DNA of 64,000 nucleotides from Natronococcus occultus SP4 (GCF_000328685.1 NC_019974.1:3277001-3341000), one strand, 5' to 3'; counted from the first letter of the stretch, positions 9,154-17,945 are shown. The notes: generated by a model from the letters alone, not told the origin. Made by a program: numbers and translations.

Positions 9154-10857
9154 TCAGATCGCCTTCAGCGTTCCATCGGCGGGCTCGTAACACTGCCCGC
9201 CCATCAGCGCGTCCTCGATCGCGTCCTCGACGGCGTCCTCGTCGGCGCCGGTTTCGGCGGCGACCCGTTCGACGACCGTAGCCCGGTCGGCGCCGTCGCC
9301 GTCGTCGAGCTCCGCCATCGTCTCGACGACCGCCGACTCGAGGTCGACCGACGCGGGCTCGTCGTCCGCGTCGCTTTCCTCGGCGTCAGACCCGTCGGCG
9401 GCCGAGGGGGCATCGGCCTCCGGCTCGGTGTCCGGTTCGGCCGCCGAGCCGAGGGTCGAGTCCGCATCGAGTTCCTCGTCGACTCCGGCGTCGGCGTCGG
9501 TTTCGGGCTCCGGAACGTCGATGTCGTTCTCGCCGGGCTCGTCGACCTCGGTCCCCGTCGCGAACTCCGCACCGAACTCCTCCTCGATCTGCTCGCGCTC
9601 GTCGTCGTCCATCTCGTACATCCCGCCGCCGTCGAAGTCGCCGAGCTCCTCGTCGGCGCTCTCGTCGGTTTCGGGCGTCGCCTCGAGCGCGTCGTCGGCC
9701 TCGTCGTCGACGTCGAGTGCCGGTTCCTCGGTCTCGGGTGTCGCTTCGGGCTCCACAGCCGGCTCGTCATTACCGGTCTCGACGGTCGTCTCCGGGTCGC
9801 TCGGGACCTCCTCGCTCGCCGAGAACTCGTCGGCTGTCGCCGATGTCACCGACTCCGGCTCGTCCTCGCCCGCAGTTACCGCGGCGGGGTCGGGAGTCTC
9901 GTCCTCGGAAGCGGTCGCCGTGTCGGATTCGTCGGCGTCGAACGCCGGGTCCTCGCCGGCGGCGTCCGTCGGGACGTCCTCGCTCGCCGAGAACTCGTCG
10001 GCCGTCGCCGACGTCACCGGTTCCGGCTCGTCCTCGCCCGCAGTTACCTCGGCGGGGTCGGGAGTCTCGTCTTCTGACGGGGTCGCGGCGTCGGATTCGT
10101 CGACCTCGGTCTCGCCCAGCCCGGCCAGCGAGTCGAACGTCGCCCCGTACTCCGGGCTCGACTCGTCGGGCGCGAGCCCGAGTCCGCTCACCTGGTCGCG
10201 CTCGCCCGCGACGACCTCGCAGGCCTCGAGCGCGCAGTCCCGCAGGGCGGCGAGGTAGTCCGGCGTCGTCCCGTAGTGGTCCCGCGCGAGCGCGATTCCG
10301 TCCGCGAGGCCGGTTTCGACGCCGTTTTCGACGAGCGCACTCGCGAGGACGTCGCCGTCCGCGTCGAGAGCGTCGGCGGCCGCGTAGGTTCCGATCCGCT
10401 CGATCGTCCGCTCGGCGGCGCTGACGACCCAGCGGTCGCGCGTGTCGGCGTCGATCGTCGCGATCGACTCGGGACGGATCGAGGTGTAGACCCGATCGCC
10501 GTCCTCGGGCTCGAAGGTGCGGGCCTTCCCGGTGACGGCGACGAACTCCGGAACGTCGACGTTCTCGAGGTAAGCCAGTTCGTCGGGCTGGTACTGGCCC
10601 GCGTAGACGACGAAGGCGCCGGTCGGATCGACGACCCGGGCCCGGACCATCTCGTCGTTGACCGACGTGACCTCGGTGAGCGTGCCGGCGACGAACACGC
10701 GGTTGAGCCGCGCGCCCGTCGGCGTGACCACGTAGTTGGGCGCCCGCTCCTCGTCGCTTTCGGCGTACGAGAGCGAGGCGTCGTCGTACTCGGCCGCGAA
10801 CAGTCGGTAGGCGATCTCCCGTCCGGGGATCTCCTCGCCGTTCTCGTCGGCGCTCAT
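9154..10857 (-). CDS. rpap1: RPA-associated protein RPAP1 (COG3390)
   Basis: A 567-residue partner of the single-stranded DNA-binding protein RPA1. The N-terminal 200 or so residues form the conserved OB-fold-like domain (REIAYRLFAAEYDDA, VAGTLTEVTSVNDEMVRARV followed by VDPTGAFVVYAGQYQPDELA). The middle is a very acidic low-complexity linker with an internal duplication of about 56 residues. The C-terminal 70 residues form a helical domain (VVETMAELDDGDGADRATVV) resembling a winged helix. The start overlaps the rpa1 stop by 4 bases (ATGA), so translation is probably coupled. RPAPs act with their cognate RPA in haloarchaea. Confidence 0.85.
   Translation of the reverse strand: MSADENGEEIPGREIAYRLFAAEYDDASLSYAESDEERAPNYVVTPTGARLNRVFVAGTLTEVTSVNDEMVRARVVDPTGAFVVYAGQYQPDELAYLENVDVPEFVAVTGKARTFEPEDGDRVYTSIRPESIATIDADTRDRWVVSAAERTIERIGTYAAADALDADGDVLASALVENGVETGLADGIALARDHYGTTPDYLAALRDCALEACEVVAGERDQVSGLGLAPDESSPEYGATFDSLAGLGETEVDESDAATPSEDETPDPAEVTAGEDEPEPVTSATADEFSASEDVPTDAAGEDPAFDADESDTATASEDETPDPAAVTAGEDEPESVTSATADEFSASEEVPSDPETTVETGNDEPAVEPEATPETEEPALDVDDEADDALEATPETDESADEELGDFDGGGMYEMDDDEREQIEEEFGAEFATGTEVDEPGENDIDVPEPETDADAGVDEELDADSTLGSAAEPDTEPEADAPSAADGSDAEESDADDEPASVDLESAVVETMAELDDGDGADRATVVERVAAETGADEDAVEDAIEDALMGGQCYEPADGTLKAI
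9804..10102 (-). repeat. Internal 168-bp tandem duplication in rpap1
   Basis: Two copies with a 168-base period (about 9804-9934 and 9972-10102) encode near-identical acidic segments containing DETPDPA-VTAGEDEPE and SATADEFSASE. The period is 56 codons, so the reading frame is kept. It affects only the disordered linker. Confidence 0.8.
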
Positions 10858-12128
10858 GCGTCCACCTCCTCGAGGAAGGCCGTCGCACGCGCGGCCGGAT
10901 CGTCGTCGTTCTCCTCGAAGGCCTCTGCGTCGAGGTTCGCGCCGTACTCGTCGACCGAGAGGTGCCCCCGCACGCGGTACTCCCGGCCCACGATGTTCTC
11001 ACGGATCTCGTCGGCGACGACCTCCTGGTCCATCGCCTCGCGGGCGGCCTCGAGGGCGTCCTCGAGGTTGCCGCCGTAGACGTCCTCGGTCAGCTCGTCG
11101 TCGAGGATCGCCGTGACGGTCCCGGTGCCGTCGTCGATGATCGCCTTCACCCGCAGGTCGTCGATCCCGTCGACGTCGCCGTGGGTCCGGCACTGACCCT
11201 TCTGGATCACGCGGTAACACTCCGGACAGCGCTGGATCAGCCCCGAACCGTCCCGGACCGCGATCGCGTTGCCGACGAGTTCGACGTCGTAGATCCCGCC
11301 GGTGCGGACGGCCTCCCCGACGTCCATCGTCGTCGCGTCGCTGCCGACGTCGATCTCTCGGTCGATCGGGGTGACCCGCGAGAACTCCGAGACGTTCACC
11401 TCGGGAACGCCGCGGAACTCCTGGACGTAGGCGTTCTCGATACGAACCGGGCCGCCGTCCTCGATCTCGGGGGCCGGCTCCCAGTTCGTAAAGGGCAGGC
11501 GGCCGCTCTCGTCGCCGAGGACGCCGCTCAAAATCTCCGTCTCGCCGTCGCGGCCGTCGATCGTCCGGCGTTCGCACTCGAGGACGGCGACCTCGATCGT
11601 GCGCGCGCGGTCGCCCGTCTCGAGGTCGGCGAGCTGGGCCTCGCCGCCGATCTCGTCGGGCACCGCCAGGGAGTCGTCCTCGAAGGACAGCGCGGTGCTC
11701 TCGCCGAGGTTCAGTTCGGGCTCGCCGTCCCACTCGCGGACGCCGGCGTTGCCTGCGGTGATCGTGTCGCCGGGCTCGAGGCCGAACTCCTCCCAGGCGG
11801 TGTAGTCGATCCGCCCGGTCTCGTCGGCCAGCTGGCCCTCCACGATGACGTGGTCCGAGCCCTGGTAGCGGATCGACCGCTTCCCGGCCGTGAGGACGGT
11901 GGCGGTGACGGTGACCGAGCCGTCCTCGGGAGTGACGTCGGCGACGTTCTTCGCCGAGGGGGTTCCGCCCCCGCCGCTCGAGCCGTCGCCGTACTTCCGG
12001 CGCAGGCTCTGTTTGGCTTCGTCGACCGGGACGCTGTACTCCACTAAGTTCTGCAGGTCGGATTTGACCTCCTCTTTGTCGACACCGAGGTCGGAGGCGA
12101 GCTCCTCGGCATGATCGTCGAGTTCCAT
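10854..12128 (-). CDS. rpa1: Replication protein A, RPA1
   Basis: Single-stranded DNA-binding protein of 424 residues, close to the size of Haloferax RPA1. It contains repeated OB folds: one near 70-170 (DVTPEDGSVTVTATVLTAGK), one near 180-280 and one near 290-390. A zinc motif CPEC followed by CRTH lies near 305-320. It begins with an alpha-helical segment (DHAEELASDLGVDKEEVKSD). The start is ATG 12128 (MELDDH); an upstream extension would be Arg-rich. It is the first gene of the rpa1-rpap1-rpe operon, with a 4-base overlap to rpap1. Confidence 0.9.
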   Translation of the reverse strand: MELDDHAEELASDLGVDKEEVKSDLQNLVEYSVPVDEAKQSLRRKYGDGSSGGGGTPSAKNVADVTPEDGSVTVTATVLTAGKRSIRYQGSDHVIVEGQLADETGRIDYTAWEEFGLEPGDTITAGNAGVREWDGEPELNLGESTALSFEDDSLAVPDEIGGEAQLADLETGDRARTIEVAVLECERRTIDGRDGETEILSGVLGDESGRLPFTNWEPAPEIEDGGPVRIENAYVQEFRGVPEVNVSEFSRVTPIDREIDVGSDATTMDVGEAVRTGGIYDVELVGNAIAVRDGSGLIQRCPECYRVIQKGQCRTHGDVDGIDDLRVKAIIDDGTGTVTAILDDELTEDVYGGNLEDALEAAREAMDQEVVADEIRENIVGREYRVRGHLSVDEYGANLDAEAFEENDDDPAARATAFLEEVDA

Positions 12129-12253
12129 CACCGGCCCTTCGCGCGCGGGCCTGAAAAGCGTTCGCGGAATACGGTGAAAGTGAAACCGAGCGGGGCGGGC
12201 CCGAGGACGCGGGCGAACGGTACGTTCATCCCGCCGGTGGATCATGGTCGCGT

Positions 12254-12463
12254 ATGGAACGGATCAAGGCTGCGCTCGGCGGCCTGGCGTTCGTCGCCCT
12301 GATCTTCGGCGGCCTCGTCGCCGTGCGGATCGTGACGCGGGCGCTGTACGCCGTCATCTGGTTCGCCGAGACCGTCGCGACGTTCGCATTCGCCCTGCTG
12401 ATCGGCTATATCGTCTACCGAATCCTGCTCGGGTCGAGCGACGATCCGCGAAGAGGCGTGTGA
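12254..12463 (+). CDS. Small two-helix membrane protein
   Basis: A 69-residue protein with two hydrophobic segments (about residues 8-24 and 34-58) and a short charged tail SSDDPRRGV. It is divergent from rpa1. No family is recognised; such tiny membrane proteins are common in haloarchaea. Confidence 0.6.
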   Translation: MERIKAALGGLAFVALIFGGLVAVRIVTRALYAVIWFAETVATFAFALLIGYIVYRILLGSSDDPRRGV

Positions 12464-12683
12464 CCGACCGGTCACCAAAGGCGGTTGCCCCGTCGCCTCG
12501 GTCCCAGCTGTCGGCGTCGCCCCAGCGGCCGTCCTGTCGCTAACCGTGGATTTCCCCCGGTATCGGCGGATTGGGGCGCTTACGCCCCGAGGTCCCGGAA
12601 TCGGTCGCCACGGACCGGTCGTTTTCCGATCAGGTTCGCGTAAGTGAAAGATAACTAACGGGCTCGGCCGGCTGCGTTCCATC

Positions 12684-13037
12684 ATGATCGACAGCCTCGT
12701 CGTCTTCCTGGTCAGCCTCCTGATCGGCGCGTTCGGTATCTTCGTCGGCGCGAAGGTAGTCGTCGACACCGAGGACTACACCTACGCCCTGATCACCGCC
12801 CTCATCGGAGCGATCGTCTGGGCCGTCGTCGGGTTCTTTCTGGGATGGATCCCGCTGCTCGGTCCGATTCTGGTGTTTCTCGCCTACCTCGCAGTGATCA
12901 ACGCCCGCTACCCGGGCGGCTGGATCGACGCGCTCATCATCGCGATCATCGCCTGGCTGGCCGTGCTCGTCGTCCTTTATGTCCTCGCGTTCGTCGGTCT
13001 CACCGGGTTCGAGGCAGCCGGAGTTCCGGGGGCGTAA
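12684..13037 (+). CDS. Small membrane protein with three to four transmembrane segments
   Basis: A 117-residue integral membrane protein. Hydrophobic segments lie at about residues 3-25, 33-52, 54-75 and 84-107, separated by short loops (VDTEDYT, NARYPGGW). The function is unknown. A TATA-like AAGATAACTAA sequence lies about 30 nt upstream. No operon partner is seen. Confidence 0.7.
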   Translation: MIDSLVVFLVSLLIGAFGIFVGAKVVVDTEDYTYALITALIGAIVWAVVGFFLGWIPLLGPILVFLAYLAVINARYPGGWIDALIIAIIAWLAVLVVLYVLAFVGLTGFEAAGVPGA

Positions 13038-13245
13038 CGCCGAACTATCCACAGACATATCACATTTCACTATAGAAATCGGGACAAGCCAACTGTCGTT
13101 AGATAGCCTGATACTGGACTCTAAGTGATATACAGTGGGAGGGGTAACAATACATGATTTATAAAAAATACTTTGTGGAGTGGTGTCGACCGTTCAGCGT
13201 AAGACGGTCGTCCGTCGCTCGTCCGGACCGATCTCTCCAGCCACC

Positions 13246-13704
13246 ATGATGCCCACGTACCCCTCTTCCGTCGTGTTCGTCCCGTCGATCACCGAGGACG
13301 TCGTCCACGGCGAGGAAACGGTTCCCGGACTCGTCTGGGACCCACACCTCGCAGCCGTCGCCGGACTTGTCGCGCTGGTGATACTCGGCGGCGTCCTCGT
13401 CGTCCGGAACCAGCTGGTCGAAACGACGACGATCGGACGCGAGTCGGACCCGCGCCGGGAGGAGGAGTTCATGACCGACCGGGAGCGGGTGTGTGAGCTC
13501 ATCAAGGAGAACGGCGGTCGGATGAAACAGTCGAAGATCGTCGACTCCGTCGACTGGTCGAAAGCGAAGGTGAGCCGGCTGCTGGCAGAACTCGAGGAGG
13601 ACGAGCAGGTCACGAAGCTCCGGCTCGGGCGGGAAAATCTGGTCTGTCTGCCGGGTCACGAACCGACGGCCTCGAGGTCACCGGAGCGACCGCAAAACGA
13701 GTGA
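13246..13704 (+). CDS. Membrane-anchored winged-helix regulator
   Basis: A protein of about 152 residues. A short N-terminus is followed by a hydrophobic helix (HLAAVAGLVALVILGGVLVV, about residues 36-55), then a cytoplasmic winged helix: VCELIKENGGRMKQSKIVDS, with DWSKAKVSRLLAELEEDEQV as the recognition helix, and a wing with LRLGRENLVCLPGHEP. This looks like the C-terminal HTH domain of haloarchaeal membrane-bound regulators. ATG 13246 is my preferred start; a GTG at 13180 would add 22 residues. The target is unknown. Confidence 0.65.
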   Translation: MMPTYPSSVVFVPSITEDVVHGEETVPGLVWDPHLAAVAGLVALVILGGVLVVRNQLVETTTIGRESDPRREEEFMTDRERVCELIKENGGRMKQSKIVDSVDWSKAKVSRLLAELEEDEQVTKLRLGRENLVCLPGHEPTASRSPERPQNE

Positions 13705-13723
13705 TCGGCGGGTGTCGAGTCGG

Positions 13724-14224
13724 CTACCCCAGTAGCTGGTAGAGGCTGCTCGCGGCGACGACCAGTAACACGAGGACGCTCGTGAGAACGGGATCGAGAA
13801 CCGGGGCGACTCCGTCGAAGCCGGCAGCGGCGATGAGCAACAGCCCGGCCAGACAGACACCGAGATGGAGCCGAAGCGTCGACGAACGGTCGTTCATCTC
13901 CCCGTCGACGTAGCCCAGGACGTCCTCGAAGTTCGGTCCCGGACGGATCGTCTTCGACTCGGAGTCGTACTCGATGACGGCGTCCTCCTGGAGCTGCGGG
14001 AGGTGGGTCTGCTGGAGGGAGACGTAGACGCTCTTGTAGAGGTTGTTCGGGACCGACGACGAGTCCGATTCGGTCGACGCGATCTCGGTTGCAACGTCCG
14101 AGACGTCGATCTGCCCGGACTCTGCGGCGAGCAGCTGGACGATCGACCGTCTGCGATCGTTCCCCAGGATGTGAAAGACCTCGCTTTCCTCGAGGGTGTC
14201 TGTTCGGTTCGTCTGAACGGACAT
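13724..14224 (-). CDS. DUF7344-type winged-helix protein with C-terminal membrane hairpin
   Basis: A 166-residue protein. It has an N-terminal winged helix (VFHILGNDRRRSIVQLLAAE, DVATEIAS, YVSLQQTHLPQLQEDAVIEY) and two hydrophobic segments near the C-terminus (about residues 120-140 and 145-163). The family signature is the Y-V-S/A-L-Y/Q-QTHLP stretch shared with the genes at 17137 and 46048. These haloarchaeal proteins are thought to be membrane-tethered regulators; no ligand is known. The start is ATG 14224. It is convergent with the regulator ending at 13704. Confidence 0.75.
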   Translation of the reverse strand: MSVQTNRTDTLEESEVFHILGNDRRRSIVQLLAAESGQIDVSDVATEIASTESDSSSVPNNLYKSVYVSLQQTHLPQLQEDAVIEYDSESKTIRPGPNFEDVLGYVDGEMNDRSSTLRLHLGVCLAGLLLIAAAGFDGVAPVLDPVLTSVLVLLVVAASSLYQLLG

Positions 14225-14403
14225 TCTCAAGAATCGTCTGACGCCGTGCGGTTCTCGACCGGTCTACCACCCACTGCCATACGCGTTGCTTTCATCGACC
14301 ACCGACTTCAACCTGCGGTATTAATTCCCGATCTTCCGTTCCGGAAGGATTGTCTTCCATCCACTGGGACGGGAAACTAACACGGCGAAAACGGATCGGA
14401 CGG

Positions 14404-14592
14404 CTAGCGGGGAAGGTGGCCACCGGACTGCATCTCCCGATACGTCGTACAGGCGGGACAGCCGTGGACGACGTCGCCGTTGTCCCCGAAGACGCGGGCG
14501 AACTGCTGGGTGACGTGTGTCCCACAGTTTCGACAGCGAGCGCCTGCCGACGACGATTCCATCGGTTTCCAGCCGTGTTGTGTGGATTTCAT
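14404..14592 (-). CDS. DUF7563-type small zinc protein
   Basis: A 62-residue protein with CRNC and CPAC pairs (about residues 20 and 45), giving a zinc-ribbon-like pattern around THVTQQFARVFGDNGDVVHG. The same core recurs in the gene at 59033 (QVTRQFARVFGDNRDVVHAC), so these are paralogs in one conserved haloarchaeal family of unknown function. The start MKSTQHGW at 14592 is preferred; MESSSAG is a possible internal start. A strong hairpin lies in the presumed 5' untranslated region. Confidence 0.7.
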   Translation of the reverse strand: MKSTQHGWKPMESSSAGARCRNCGTHVTQQFARVFGDNGDVVHGCPACTTYREMQSGGHLPR

Positions 14593-14613
14593 GGGTAGGG
14601 GAAGGGGGGTTGT

Positions 14614-14637
14614 GGACGGCGCGGAACCGCGCTGTCC
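14614..14637 (-). promoter_or_regulatory. Hairpin in the presumed 5' UTR of the DUF7563-type gene
   Basis: GGACGGCGCGG-AA-CCGCGCTGTCC forms an 11-bp stem with one mismatch or wobble, about 20-45 bases before the start codon. A TTTTATTCAC TATA-like element at about 14663-14675 (minus strand) would put it inside the transcript. The rest of 14593-15072 shows no convincing gene. Confidence 0.4.
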
Positions 14638-15072
14638 AACCTCACTCCATGCAGGGAAGCAGATGTGAATAAAAGACACAGACCGTTCACTCCGTGACCG
14701 GGTCGACGGACACGGAAACCCGTCATTTCTGGGCGCATGAGGGCCTCAAACTCCGGTTAGGGGGCGTTCCCGTTCAGCGGTTCGGAACCGATCTCAAGGT
14801 GAATTCAGCCGCGTTCTTTCGCGTTCGCCAGCCGCTGCCGCGATGTCTCGATGTCGAAACTGTGCGTTTCTCGACCGAAAGCGGTAGTTTCTGTTGACGG
14901 CTATTTTGCAACTGCGTGTAAGGTCCACCGTTATCAAATACCACTATCGCTTACCGATCTACGTGTTGGAACGTGGCACCGCGGTCGTCGACCGTGGTCC
15001 GCCGCGGCTCTACGACCGGAGTTCGAACCGGTTACCGGCAGGCGACTCCGGTACAGCTGGGTGATCACAACT

Positions 15073-15402
15073 ATGTCAACGCAAGCGACCGAGACACGAG
15101 CGGAATCGGACTCGAACCCGTCAGTGCAGCTCAACGTCCTCGGGGACGACTGTGCACGAACGATCCTCGTTGCGACCAGCGACGGGCCGAAGACGGCCAA
15201 GGAGCTGACCGCCCGAACCGACAGCTCCTCGGCGACCGTCTATCGGCGCATCAACAACCTTCTGGAAAGCGAGCTCCTCGAGGAGTGTGTGCGCTTCGAG
15301 GAGAACGGGTCGCATACGACGGCCTACAGGGCGACCGTCGAGGGACTGCGTGTCCGAATCGATTCGAGCGGCATCGACGTCTCGCTGTCGAAAGCCGAAT
15401 AG
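15073..15402 (+). CDS. ArsR-like winged-helix transcriptional regulator
   Basis: A 109-residue cytoplasmic HTH protein. LGDDCARTILVATSDGPKTA followed by KELTARTDSSSATVYRRINN is a canonical HTH, then a wing (FEENGSHTTAYRATVEGLRV). The architecture is like that of haloarchaeal ArsR/HTH_20 proteins and close to the gene at 37115 (SEATIYRRLETL). The start is ATG 15073. It precedes PadR in a regulator-rich patch next to the glycan genes. Confidence 0.75.
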   Translation: MSTQATETRAESDSNPSVQLNVLGDDCARTILVATSDGPKTAKELTARTDSSSATVYRRINNLLESELLEECVRFEENGSHTTAYRATVEGLRVRIDSSGIDVSLSKAE

Positions 15403-15522
15403 CGGCGGAGTCGAACAACGGCGTTCGGGGGACGTGCTGGAACGAACGACCGTTCCGTGAGGGATCACTTTACTTCGAAGCTCCGGACCGGAACGAACTA
15501 CTACTGCGGCTGTATGATACGG

Positions 15523-15530
15523 ATAACAAA
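15523..15530 (+). promoter_or_regulatory. ATAACAAA element before padR
   Basis: GATAACAAAT, 43 nt before the PadR start. It is one of ten copies of the same motif, otherwise found before glycan genes. Confidence 0.5.
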
Positions 15531-15565
15531 TATCTACTCAGTGGAACGGTCAGTGTGATTGAGCA

Positions 15566-15841
15566 ATGCACGATCTGACCGGCTTCCAGCGTGACCTCCT
15601 GTACGTGATTGCGGGTGCCGATCGCCCGTCCGGACAGACGGTCAAAGACGAGGTCGAACAGTACTACAGCTCCGAGATCAACCACGGACGGCTGTACCCC
15701 AACCTCGACACGCTCGTCAACAAGGAACTCGTCGAGAAAGGACAGCTCGACAGGCGAACCAACTACTACGCGATTACCGACGCGGGACGCGAACAGATCA
15801 GCGAGCGCCGCGAGTGGGAACAACAGTACGTCGATCTGTAG
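15566..15841 (+). CDS. PadR-family transcriptional regulator
   Basis: A 91-residue compact PadR protein. It starts LTGFQRDLLYVIAGADRPSG and has the recognition region EINHGRLYPNLDTLVNKELV with the wing DRRTNYYAITDAGREQI, all hallmarks of the PadR winged helix. The DUF1616 glycan-associated gene lies downstream. Its promoter carries the same ATAACAAA element, so it could belong to, or control, that regulon (inference). Confidence 0.88.
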   Translation: MHDLTGFQRDLLYVIAGADRPSGQTVKDEVEQYYSSEINHGRLYPNLDTLVNKELVEKGQLDRRTNYYAITDAGREQISERREWEQQYVDL

Positions 15842-15907
15842 CCGAACGCTGACGATCCCGTCGGAGTCGGATCCGTGCATTTTCGCTCGCGAGCCAGTAA
15901 CCCGGCT

Positions 15908-15915
15908 ATAACAAA
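15908..15915 (+). promoter_or_regulatory. ATAACAAA element before the DUF1616 unit
   Basis: TATAACAAAGC, 39 nt before the mini-ORF ATG at 15947 and 98 nt before the DUF1616 start. Confidence 0.6.
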
Positions 15916-15946
15916 GCCCGCGAGCGAGGACGGCTGCAACGACTAC

Positions 15947-16009
15947 ATGGTCGTCACTCCCGTCTTCGTGCCGTCGACCGATCGCCCAGCCGTGGTGACC
16001 GCCGCATGA
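15947..16009 (+). CDS. Candidate 20-residue leader ORF overlapping the DUF1616 gene
   Basis: MVVTPVFVPSTDRPAVVTAA then TGA. Its stop overlaps the next ATG (ATGA, 4 bases), allowing termination-reinitiation coupling. Its ATG is the first start after the ATAACAAA element. It may be a translated leader or chance. Confidence 0.35.
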   Translation: MVVTPVFVPSTDRPAVVTAA

Positions 16010-17001
16010 GCCATCCGACGAGTGAGGGGGTGCGGTTCGGCTTCCTCCGGTGGTATCCGCTCGATCTGGCGGTGGTCTCGGTTGCGGCGGCGCTCTCGTA
16101 TTACGCCGTCACCGGTTTCGAACCCGGGTCGGTCCCACGGCTGGCTGCGACGCTCCCGCTCGCGCTGTTCCTGCCCGGCTACGCCCTCGTTTCGGTGCTT
16201 TTCCCGGCCGGAGAACGAGCCGCCCGGCAGACGGCGCCGACGGCGACCGACCGCCGTCCTCGCGGGATCGACACCGTCGAACGGCTCGCGCTCGCGTTCG
16301 CGCTCTCGCTCGCCGTCGGGCCGATCGTCGTGATCGCGCTTCCCCTCCTCGGCCTCGAGCTCGGGGCGGCGTCGGCCGCCGGCGGGCTGGCGGTCGTCGC
16401 GGTCGGGCTAGCCCAGCTCGGGGTCGTCCGTCGTCTGCGGACCCCTACAACTGCCCGGTTTACCGTCTCGATCCGGACGATCCGCGAGCGACTGGGCGGA
16501 GGCTTGCAGCTGTCGGCGATCGTCCTCGGCGTCGCGATCGCGCTGGCGGTCGGAGCCCTCGCCGTTGGCTTCCTGTTTCCTGCCTCCGCGGGCGGCTACG
16601 ATCAGCTCTCGCTGTACTCCGAGACCGAGGACGGCGACCTCGTCGCGGGGGAGTTCCCGGACACCGTCGCGCCCGGCGAGTCGGTGCCGGTGACGATCGA
16701 GGTCGAGAACGGCGGCGAGGAGACGCGTGAGTACGAGCTGGTCGTCCAGGAGCAACTCGTCGAGGACGGCGAGGTCGTCGACCGCGCGGAGCACGATCGG
16801 TTCGGAGCGACGGTCGGAGCGGGGTCGGCCGAGGACGGCAGCTACGAGGTGACGCCCGCGGCCGAGTCCGGCGAGACGGTCCGAATCAGCGTCCTGCTGT
16901 TTGAGGCGGGCGAGACGCCGGCCGTGCCGACGAACGAGGACGCCCTCGAGGAGACGTACTTCTGGGTGACCGTCACCGAGGAGCCGGAAGCCGGAGAGTA
17001 G
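16006..17001 (+). CDS. DUF1616 membrane protein
   Basis: A 331-residue protein. Four hydrophobic segments lie near residues 16-36, 44-66, 88-110 and 112-135, a further one is at about 170-195, and an extracellular beta-rich domain follows (ESVPVTIEVENGGEETREYE), ending EEPEAGE. This is the DUF1616 layout common in archaeal surface-polysaccharide and S-layer loci. The ectodomain resembles CARDB/NEW3-type cell-surface domains. Its promoter carries the ATAACAAA element. A role in glycan assembly or envelope organisation is inferred from context only. Confidence 0.8.
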   Translation: MSHPTSEGVRFGFLRWYPLDLAVVSVAAALSYYAVTGFEPGSVPRLAATLPLALFLPGYALVSVLFPAGERAARQTAPTATDRRPRGIDTVERLALAFALSLAVGPIVVIALPLLGLELGAASAAGGLAVVAVGLAQLGVVRRLRTPTTARFTVSIRTIRERLGGGLQLSAIVLGVAIALAVGALAVGFLFPASAGGYDQLSLYSETEDGDLVAGEFPDTVAPGESVPVTIEVENGGEETREYELVVQEQLVEDGEVVDRAEHDRFGATVGAGSAEDGSYEVTPAAESGETVRISVLLFEAGETPAVPTNEDALEETYFWVTVTEEPEAGE

Positions 17002-17023
17002 ACTGAGATACTGATAGCGCGGG

Positions 17024-17043
17024 CCCACGACTGAAGTCGTGGG
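17024..17043 (+). repeat. Orphan hairpin, IS200/IS605-end-like
   Basis: CCCACGAC-TGAA-GTCGTGGG, an 8-bp perfect stem, lies 22 bases after the DUF1616 stop. It is almost identical to the hairpin at 26002. Such hairpins resemble the imperfect-palindrome ends of haloarchaeal IS200/IS605 elements, but there is no transposase nearby. It may also act as a terminator. Confidence 0.5.
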
Positions 17044-17136
17044 AGGAGGTCAGCCCTGGCTGATCGTCACCGAGGTGATCGGGACACACCCTCGCGTCGC
17101 CACGGGAACGGGGGTTTCTCTCGGGACGGGATCGAA

Positions 17137-17673
17137 CTACCGTCCGATCGGTCCGAACGGCAGCGTCAGCTCCGGACGCCGGGAGACGTGTTGGACGATC
17201 GCTACCGCCAGCACCGCGAGACAGAGCGCGACTGCGACCGCCGGGGCCAGCGCCGTCGTGACGGGGCCGACCGACAGCCAGGCCAGGACGAGGCCCACGA
17301 CGCCGAGCGCCGTCACCGCGGCGTAGATCCGGTGCCAGGGTCGCTGGGAGCCCGGTCGCCTGTCGAGGTACGGCTCGAAGACGTCGGCGTTGGGGAGGAG
17401 CTCGATCGTGTGCGTGTCGGGATTCCAGTCGACGATGCCGTGATCTTCGAGCATCGGCAGGTGGGTCTGATACAGCGAGATGTAGACCCGGCGTCGCTGG
17501 GTTCGGGTCACGTCGTCGGTCCCGATCCCGTTCTCCCAGGCGGCGACCTGTTCGACCAGCGGTGCGAGATCGCAGGTGCCGCCCCGCCGTTTCAGATATC
17601 TGACGGCGTGGCGCCTGCGGGCGTTGCTGAAGACGTCGAACAGTTCGGCCTGGCCGAACTCGCGATCGGTCAT
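17137..17673 (-). CDS. DUF7344-type winged-helix protein with membrane hairpin
   Basis: A 178-residue protein. The N-terminal winged helix (ELFDVFSNARRRHAVRYLKR, EQVAAWEN, RRRVYISLYQTHLPMLEDHG) is followed by two hydrophobic segments (about residues 118-138 and 143-162). It is closely similar to the genes at 13724 and 46048. It is divergent from the glycan acyltransferase operon and is a candidate local regulator. The DNA target and any signal are unknown. Confidence 0.78.
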   Translation of the reverse strand: MTDREFGQAELFDVFSNARRRHAVRYLKRRGGTCDLAPLVEQVAAWENGIGTDDVTRTQRRRVYISLYQTHLPMLEDHGIVDWNPDTHTIELLPNADVFEPYLDRRPGSQRPWHRIYAAVTALGVVGLVLAWLSVGPVTTALAPAVAVALCLAVLAVAIVQHVSRRPELTLPFGPIGR

Positions 17674-17945
17674 GGTTTCCCTCGCGATTCCGTCTCCCGG
17701 TCCCGTCCGCGGGGGCTGATCGGATGACTCACACCACCGAGTGGCACGGAGTGGCCCTTTACTATCACTCGGCTACCCGATCGAAACCGCTATATACCGG
17801 TTAGAACCCGTGATTGACGTCAGAAGCGACGTTTCGGGAGCTCTCGAATACGGTCCGACGACGATCGGTCGCGCTGTCGGATCTCGGCCCGTTTCGTCCC
17901 CCGGGCGAGGACGTAGTACGGGACTACGGGGCCGTCAAGCCGGGG

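Noticed and set aside
14694-14897. Short plus-strand ORF upstream of the ArsR-like regulator
   Set aside because: No recognisable motif, poor codon pattern and no promoter-distance support.
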